DNA of 53,191 nucleotides, taken from positions 1-53,191 of the forward strand of contig CALMOE010000015.1 in NCBI GenBank assembly GCA_937871715.1, read 5' to 3'. The position numbers were made by a program, and so were the translations under genes. This document shows, one piece after another, positions 49,716-53,191 of this stretch (position 1 is the first letter of the stretch; every line of letters starts with the position of its first letter). The DNA comes from an uncultured Geobacter sp. Lineage in GTDB: Bacteria; Desulfobacterota; Desulfuromonadia; Geobacterales; DSM-12255. A model generated the notes under the pieces. It did no database searches, was not told the origin of the DNA, and saw only the letters and a program-made list of their open reading frames with translations.

Positions 49716-50942
49716 CTATTCGTAACGCAGGGCGTCGATGGGGTTGAGGGAGGCCGCCTTGCGGGCCGGGTAGAAACCGAAGAAGATGCCGACAAGGGCC
49801 GAGAAGAAAAAGGCTATTGATATGGACTCCACCGAGATCAGGGTCGGCCAGGAGAGGATGGAAGAGACCACCGTGGCACCGGCTGCGCCGAGAACGATGC
49901 CGGTGACGCCGCCGATCATGGTGAGGAGCACCGCCTCGGTGAGGAACTGGAGGAGGATGTCACCCTTGCGGGCGCCGATGGCCATCCTGATGCCGATCTC
50001 CCTGGTCCGCTCGGTCACCGATACCAGCATGATGTTCATGATTCCTATGCCGCCGACGACGAGGGAGATGGAGGCAACCGCCCCGAGGAGGAGGGACATG
50101 GCCCTGGACGACTGTTCGGCCACCGCCAGGATCTCGGAGAGGTTGCGGGTGGAGTAGTCGGCCTCCTTGCCGTTGGTGATCCGGTGGCGCTGGTTGAGGA
50201 GGGACTGGATCTCCTCCTCCGCCTTGCCGAGCAGCGCCTCGTTTCTCGCCTTGACCATGACAGCCCCCACGCTGTTCGGGGTCTGGGTACGCACCAGGTT
50301 GCGCTGGGCGGTGCGCAAGGGGACGAATACCGCGTCGTCCTGGTCCTGCCCCTGGGGGGACTGCCCCTTGCGATCCAGGAGGCCGATGACCGTGAACGGC
50401 ACCTTCTTGATGCGAATGATCTTCCCCACCGGATCTTCCGAACCGAAGAGGTTTTCGGCAACTGTCTGACCCATCAGGCAGACCTTGGCGGCGCTATCCA
50501 CATCCTGCTGCTCCATGCTCCGTCCGGCCGCCACCCCCCACTCGCGGATGGCGAACAGCTCGGGCGTTGTCCCCATCACCACAGTGGACCAGTTCATGTT
50601 GCCCGAAACCAGCAACGCCGAGCTCCTGGTGGTGGGGGCGGCCATCTCCACCGAAGGGCACTCGCCCATGATCGCCCTGACGTCGTCGCTGGTCAGGGTC
50701 TGGGCGCCGCCGCTGCCGGTGCGCAGACCGCCGCTGGTGGTGGACCCGGGGAGGACGAGGATGATGTTGCTGCCGATACTGGCGATCTGCTGGGAGATGA
50801 CGTGGCGAGCCCCGGCGCCGACCGCCATCATGGCGATCACCGCGGCTATGCCGATAATGATCCCCAGCATGGTCAGGAACGAGCGCATCTTGTTGGTGCG
50901 CAGGGCCCTCAGGGCTATCTTCAGGGTCTGGTAAAAGTCCAT
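49716..50942 (-). CDS. macB: MacB-type ABC transporter permease
   Basis: 408 aa with the MacB/FtsX topology: one N-terminal helix (TKMRSFLTMLGIIIGIAAVI), a large periplasmic domain (about 50-270) and three C-terminal helices. The last residues KAASLNPIDALRYE are the standard coupling-helix ending. Unlike E. coli MacB it is separate from its ATPase. It overlaps the ATPase gene by one base. Mechanotransmission proteins of this kind export peptides, toxins, lipoproteins or macrolides through an outer-membrane channel; the TolC-like partner is not in the window. Confidence 0.9.
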   Translation of the reverse strand: MDFYQTLKIALRALRTNKMRSFLTMLGIIIGIAAVIAMMAVGAGARHVISQQIASIGSNIILVLPGSTTSGGLRTGSGGAQTLTSDDVRAIMGECPSVEMAAPTTRSSALLVSGNMNWSTVVMGTTPELFAIREWGVAAGRSMEQQDVDSAAKVCLMGQTVAENLFGSEDPVGKIIRIKKVPFTVIGLLDRKGQSPQGQDQDDAVFVPLRTAQRNLVRTQTPNSVGAVMVKARNEALLGKAEEEIQSLLNQRHRITNGKEADYSTRNLSEILAVAEQSSRAMSLLLGAVASISLVVGGIGIMNIMLVSVTERTREIGIRMAIGARKGDILLQFLTEAVLLTMIGGVTGIVLGAAGATVVSSILSWPTLISVESISIAFFFSALVGIFFGFYPARKAASLNPIDALRYE

Positions 50943-51622
50943 CAGTTCGTGTCGTCGATTATGAGGCCATCCTTGAAGGTCATCCGCCTGCCGGCATAGG
51001 CAGCCACGTCCGCTTCGTGGGTAACCATGATGATGGTGATCCCCTGGCGGTTGAGGGAGGTGAAGAGGTTCATGATCTCCTCGCTGGTGGAGCTATCCAG
51101 GTTGCCGGTGGGCTCGTCGGCCAGGATGACCGCCGGCTGGTTGACCAGGGCCCTGGCAATGGCCACCCGCTGCTGCTGGCCGCCGGAGAGCTGGCTGGGG
51201 TGGTTGTTCTCCTTGCCGGACAGGCCGACCATCTCCAGGGCGACCATAGCTCGGCTGCGCCTATCCCTGGGGTGGACTCCGGCATAGATCAGCGGCAGCT
51301 CCACGTTCTCCACCGCCGGAGTCCTCGCCAGCAGGTTGAACCCCTGGAAGACAAAGCCCAGCTTGCGGTTCCTGATCTCCGCCAACTGGTCGCCGTCCAT
51401 CCCACCCACATCCACCCCGTCAAGGAGATAGCTGCCCGAGGTGGGGCGATCGAGGCAGCCGAGGACGTTCATGCAGGTGGATTTGCCGCTCCCAGAGGCC
51501 CCCATGATGGCCACGAACTCGCCGGGGGAGACGGAGAAGGAGACCCCCTTCAGGGCGGCGAATTGCTGGTCACCCATGGTGAACACCCGGCGGATATCGC
51601 TCAGCTCGATGACTCGGTTCAT
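50942..51622 (-). CDS. ABC transporter ATP-binding protein of a MacB/LolD-type system
   Basis: 226 aa. Walker A GASGSGKSTCMNVLG, signature LSGGQQQRVAIARALV, Walker B VILADEPTGNLDS and H-loop VTHEAD are complete. It belongs to the MacB/LolD/FtsE ATPase group. Its start follows the macA stop by 3 bp, and it overlaps the permease by one base. Confidence 0.93.
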   Translation of the reverse strand: MNRVIELSDIRRVFTMGDQQFAALKGVSFSVSPGEFVAIMGASGSGKSTCMNVLGCLDRPTSGSYLLDGVDVGGMDGDQLAEIRNRKLGFVFQGFNLLARTPAVENVELPLIYAGVHPRDRRSRAMVALEMVGLSGKENNHPSQLSGGQQQRVAIARALVNQPAVILADEPTGNLDSSTSEEIMNLFTSLNRQGITIIMVTHEADVAAYAGRRMTFKDGLIIDDTN

Positions 51623-51625
51623 TAC

Positions 51626-52879
51626 CTAGAAAGGCCTCCCCATGGGGCTGCCGGATGACGGGCCTTTCTTCTTGGCATCGCCGCCGCTCTGCTCAACGAT
51701 CACCTCATCCCCCTCCTTCAACTCCCCTTCGCTAACCTCCACGGCGGAGCTGCTTGCAATGCCGGTCTTGATCGCCACTGCCACCGGCTTCCCCTCCTTG
51801 AGGAGGTAGACCTGCTGCCCAGCGGCCTTTCGTCCGGCTGGCTTGCCGCCGGCCGGGGCGGAAGCGGAACCGGCCCCCCTCTTCTCCCCTCCCCCCTCGG
51901 GCTTACCCTTGGTAGCAACCTTGCCATCACCCCCCTTGGGCCTGAAGCGGAGTGCGGCAGGGGGGACGGAGAGGACTTCATCCTTCTTCGCCACCTGGAT
52001 CGCCACGTTGGCGGTCATCCCCGGCTTCAGCTTCAGCTCCGAATTGTCCACGTTGACCACCACCACGTAGGTGACCACGTTCTGGGTGACCACCGGCGCC
52101 GAACGGATCTGCACCACCCTGCCGCTGAACTTCTGCTCCGGGTAGGCGTCCACCGTGAAGCTCGCCCCCTGCCCAAGCGCCACCCGGCTGATATCTGCCT
52201 CGTCCACGCTCACCTCGATCTGCATCTTGGTCAGGTCCTGGGCGATGGTGAACAGGGTCGGGGTCTGGAAGGAGGCCGCCACCGTCTGCCCCACGTCGAT
52301 GGCCCTGGAGATGACCACCCCGTCCACCGGGGAGCGGATGATGGAGTAGCGCAGGTTGGTCCGCGCCTGCTGCAGGGCACCCCTGGTCTGGGCCTGGGCC
52401 CCCTCGGCAGCACGCAGGACCGCACGGGCGGAGTTAACGGCGGTCTCGGCCACGTCAAAGTCCCCCTGGGAGATGATGCCGTCGGCCAGGAGCCGCTTGT
52501 TGCGCTGCATGGTCCGCTCCGCATCGGCCAGGGTAACCTTTGCCTTCTGCAGGTTTGCCTCGGCAGTAAGGGCATTCCCCTGGGCCTGTTCCACGGAGGC
52601 ATTGAACAGGGAGGGGTCTATCTCGGCGATCGGCTGCCCCTTCTTCACCCGCGAGTTGTAGTCGACGTAAAGTTTCTGGATGGTGCCGGAGACCTGGGTC
52701 CCCACCTGGACGGTGGTCACGGCGGAGAGGTTGCCGGTGGCGGCCACGGTGGAGATGATCGTCCCCCTTTCGACCTTGGCGCTCTTGTAGGTGATTTCAG
52801 GCTTCTTACCCTTGAAATAGGCGAATGCCCCGACCAGGATGATTGCGACAGCTACGGCGGCGATTACTAGCTTTTTCAT
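51626..52879 (-). CDS. macA: MacA-type periplasmic adaptor (membrane-fusion) protein
   Basis: 417 aa. A single N-terminal helix (about 3-22) anchors it. The lipoyl/HlyD domain (TGNLSAVTTVQVGTQVSGTI), a coiled-coil hairpin (about 95-185) and beta-barrel follow. Residues about 335-370 are a Gly/Ala/Lys-rich low-complexity insert (KGKPEGGGEKRGAGSASAPA) not typical of MacA. It bridges the ABC transporter and an outer-membrane channel. It is first in the operon, downstream of an attenuator-like leader that begins at about 53128. Confidence 0.9.
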   Translation of the reverse strand: MKKLVIAAVAVAIILVGAFAYFKGKKPEITYKSAKVERGTIISTVAATGNLSAVTTVQVGTQVSGTIQKLYVDYNSRVKKGQPIAEIDPSLFNASVEQAQGNALTAEANLQKAKVTLADAERTMQRNKRLLADGIISQGDFDVAETAVNSARAVLRAAEGAQAQTRGALQQARTNLRYSIIRSPVDGVVISRAIDVGQTVAASFQTPTLFTIAQDLTKMQIEVSVDEADISRVALGQGASFTVDAYPEQKFSGRVVQIRSAPVVTQNVVTYVVVVNVDNSELKLKPGMTANVAIQVAKKDEVLSVPPAALRFRPKGGDGKVATKGKPEGGGEKRGAGSASAPAGGKPAGRKAAGQQVYLLKEGKPVAVAIKTGIASSSAVEVSEGELKEGDEVIVEQSGGDAKKKGPSSGSPMGRPF

Positions 52880-52945
52880 GCAGGCCCCAGGAACTGATAT
52901 ATATGCGGATAATCAGCATACCACCTTTTTTGCCGGCCGGTGAAC

Positions 52946-52980
52946 AAAAAAAGCCCCCTGTCAGCTTGTGACCAGGGGGC
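52946..52980 (-). terminator. Leader terminator upstream of macA
   Basis: GCCCCCTG (52953-52960) and CAGGGGGC (52973-52980) pair over 8 bp; on the minus strand seven T follow (52946-52952). It lies between the leader ORF and macA, about 65 bp upstream of the macA ATG, so transcripts must pass it to reach macA unless a second promoter is used. Confidence 0.9.
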
Positions 52981-53014
52981 CTCTTATCGTCCGCCCACCG
53001 CTTTTGCCGGTGGG

Positions 53015-53077
53015 CTATCTAGGGCAACCCTCCTTGCAGCGGGTTACCGGGCGAAGCTTATAAATTTTAGTCCACAT
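53015..53077 (-). CDS. 20-residue leader peptide upstream of macAB
   Basis: ATG 53077 to TAG 53015, preceded by AAGGAG 11 nt upstream. The peptide is MWTKIYKLRPVTRCKEGCPR. It has Lys7-Leu8-Arg9, a basic-X-basic motif of the type at which macrolide-bound ribosomes stall, and Cys14/Cys18. A stem, GGTAACCC (53041-53048) with GGGTTGCC (53023-53030), lies inside the ORF. A second stem, GCCCACCG / CGGTGGGC (52993-53015), begins at the stop codon, and the terminator follows. This is the layout of translation-coupled attenuation. It could instead be a short functional peptide or part of a small RNA; no homologue is recognised. Confidence 0.5.
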   Translation of the reverse strand: MWTKIYKLRPVTRCKEGCPR

Positions 53078-53134
53078 GTACGTTTGGTCTCCTTTCCGGA
53101 TACTTCTCCTACATGAGTTCCTCGAGGTACTTTC

Positions 53135-53163
53135 AATATAATCCCCGCCATTAATGATGTCAA
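53135..53163 (-). promoter_or_regulatory. Promoter of the macAB leader RNA
   Basis: Minus strand TTGACA (53158-53163), 17 bp, TATATT (53135-53140), with an A/T-rich UP-like stretch before it. Predicted start near 53128, giving a leader of about 180 nt to the terminator. CCGCCATT (53145-53152) / AATGGCGG (53162-53169) is an inverted repeat over the spacer and -35. Confidence 0.75.
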
Positions 53164-53191
53164 TGGCGGCCGGAAATTTTTTTCCTCGCCT

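Noticed and set aside
53015-53077. PqqA-like precursor peptide
   Set aside because: Shares the MWTK start but lacks the E-x-x-x-Y crosslink motif.
52946-53128. Known riboswitch, 6S RNA, SRP RNA or tmRNA in the macA leader
   Set aside because: I compared the conserved cores I remember (GEMM/c-di-GMP, glycine, fluoride, 6S, SRP) and none matched; the ORF-plus-terminator reading explains the structure better.
1-53191. CRISPR array, insertion sequence or prophage
   Set aside because: No regularly spaced repeats, transposase, integrase or phage structural genes were found in any frame.

Overview
The window reads as chromosomal DNA of a Geobacter-like member of the Desulfuromonadota (Geobacterales). 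The signs are a 14-gene nuo operon with separate nuoC and nuoD and ferredoxin-extended NuoF, an F0-only ATP synthase operon (atpZ-atpI-atpB-atpE) near it, an acetate-type CoA-transferase, a small diheme c-type lipoprotein, an RsbRD-type histidine kinase, an orphan TAXI binding protein and an hgcAB pair. Nothing looks like a prophage, an insertion sequence or a CRISPR array.

Layout. 1-17.3 kb is mostly housekeeping: a partial tRNA-Ala, a sensor kinase, dksA, radA, a HEAT/HD-GYP signalling cluster, fabH, a CheR-like methyltransferase, a ferritin-like protein, tcdA-tatD, prfC, and a patatin / diheme cytochrome / pyruvate kinase operon. 17.3-32.5 kb is the nuoA-N operon on the minus strand. It has a recognisable promoter, and a near-palindromic operator candidate just after the predicted start of transcription. 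32.6-39 kb carries hemL, the F0 operon, an HtrA protease and a CoA-transferase. 39-45 kb holds a ferritin-like protein, NUDIX and pseudouridine synthase genes, a TAXI lipoprotein, a TtcA-like protein, a NapH-like polyferredoxin and sfsA. 45.2-47.8 kb is an arsR-CDF-hgcA-hgcB operon. 47.8-53.2 kb contains msrA-msrB-TVP38 and a macA-macB efflux operon behind an attenuator-like leader.

The most striking locus is arsR-CDF-hgcAB. HgcA (corrinoid protein) and HgcB (ferredoxin) are the known pair for mercury methylation. Here hgcA is one continuous frame (46318-47502) interrupted by a single in-frame TGA at 46450-46452. The TGA follows a Cys codon, where I recall relatives having a second Cys. A perfect 8-bp hairpin with a G-rich 3-nt loop begins 10 nt after the TGA, and its loop lies 18 nt after it, as expected of a bacterial SECIS element. 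I read this as a candidate selenocysteine-containing HgcA. Standard gene calling would lose its first 73 residues. The operon starts with an ArsR-type repressor whose promoter overlaps a 14-bp-arm inverted repeat. The second gene is a CDF-like transporter in which the usual His and Asp of the TM5 metal site are both Cys and the C-terminus carries a CxCxCxC tail. Together these suggest a thiophilic-metal-responsive unit.

Two other items deserve attention. The first is a roughly 180-nt leader RNA ahead of macA, with its own strong promoter, a 20-codon ORF containing a K-L-R sequence, two hairpins and a terminator. The second is an F0 c-subunit whose ion site (Gln26, Glu59, Ser60, Tyr64) resembles Na+-binding rings.
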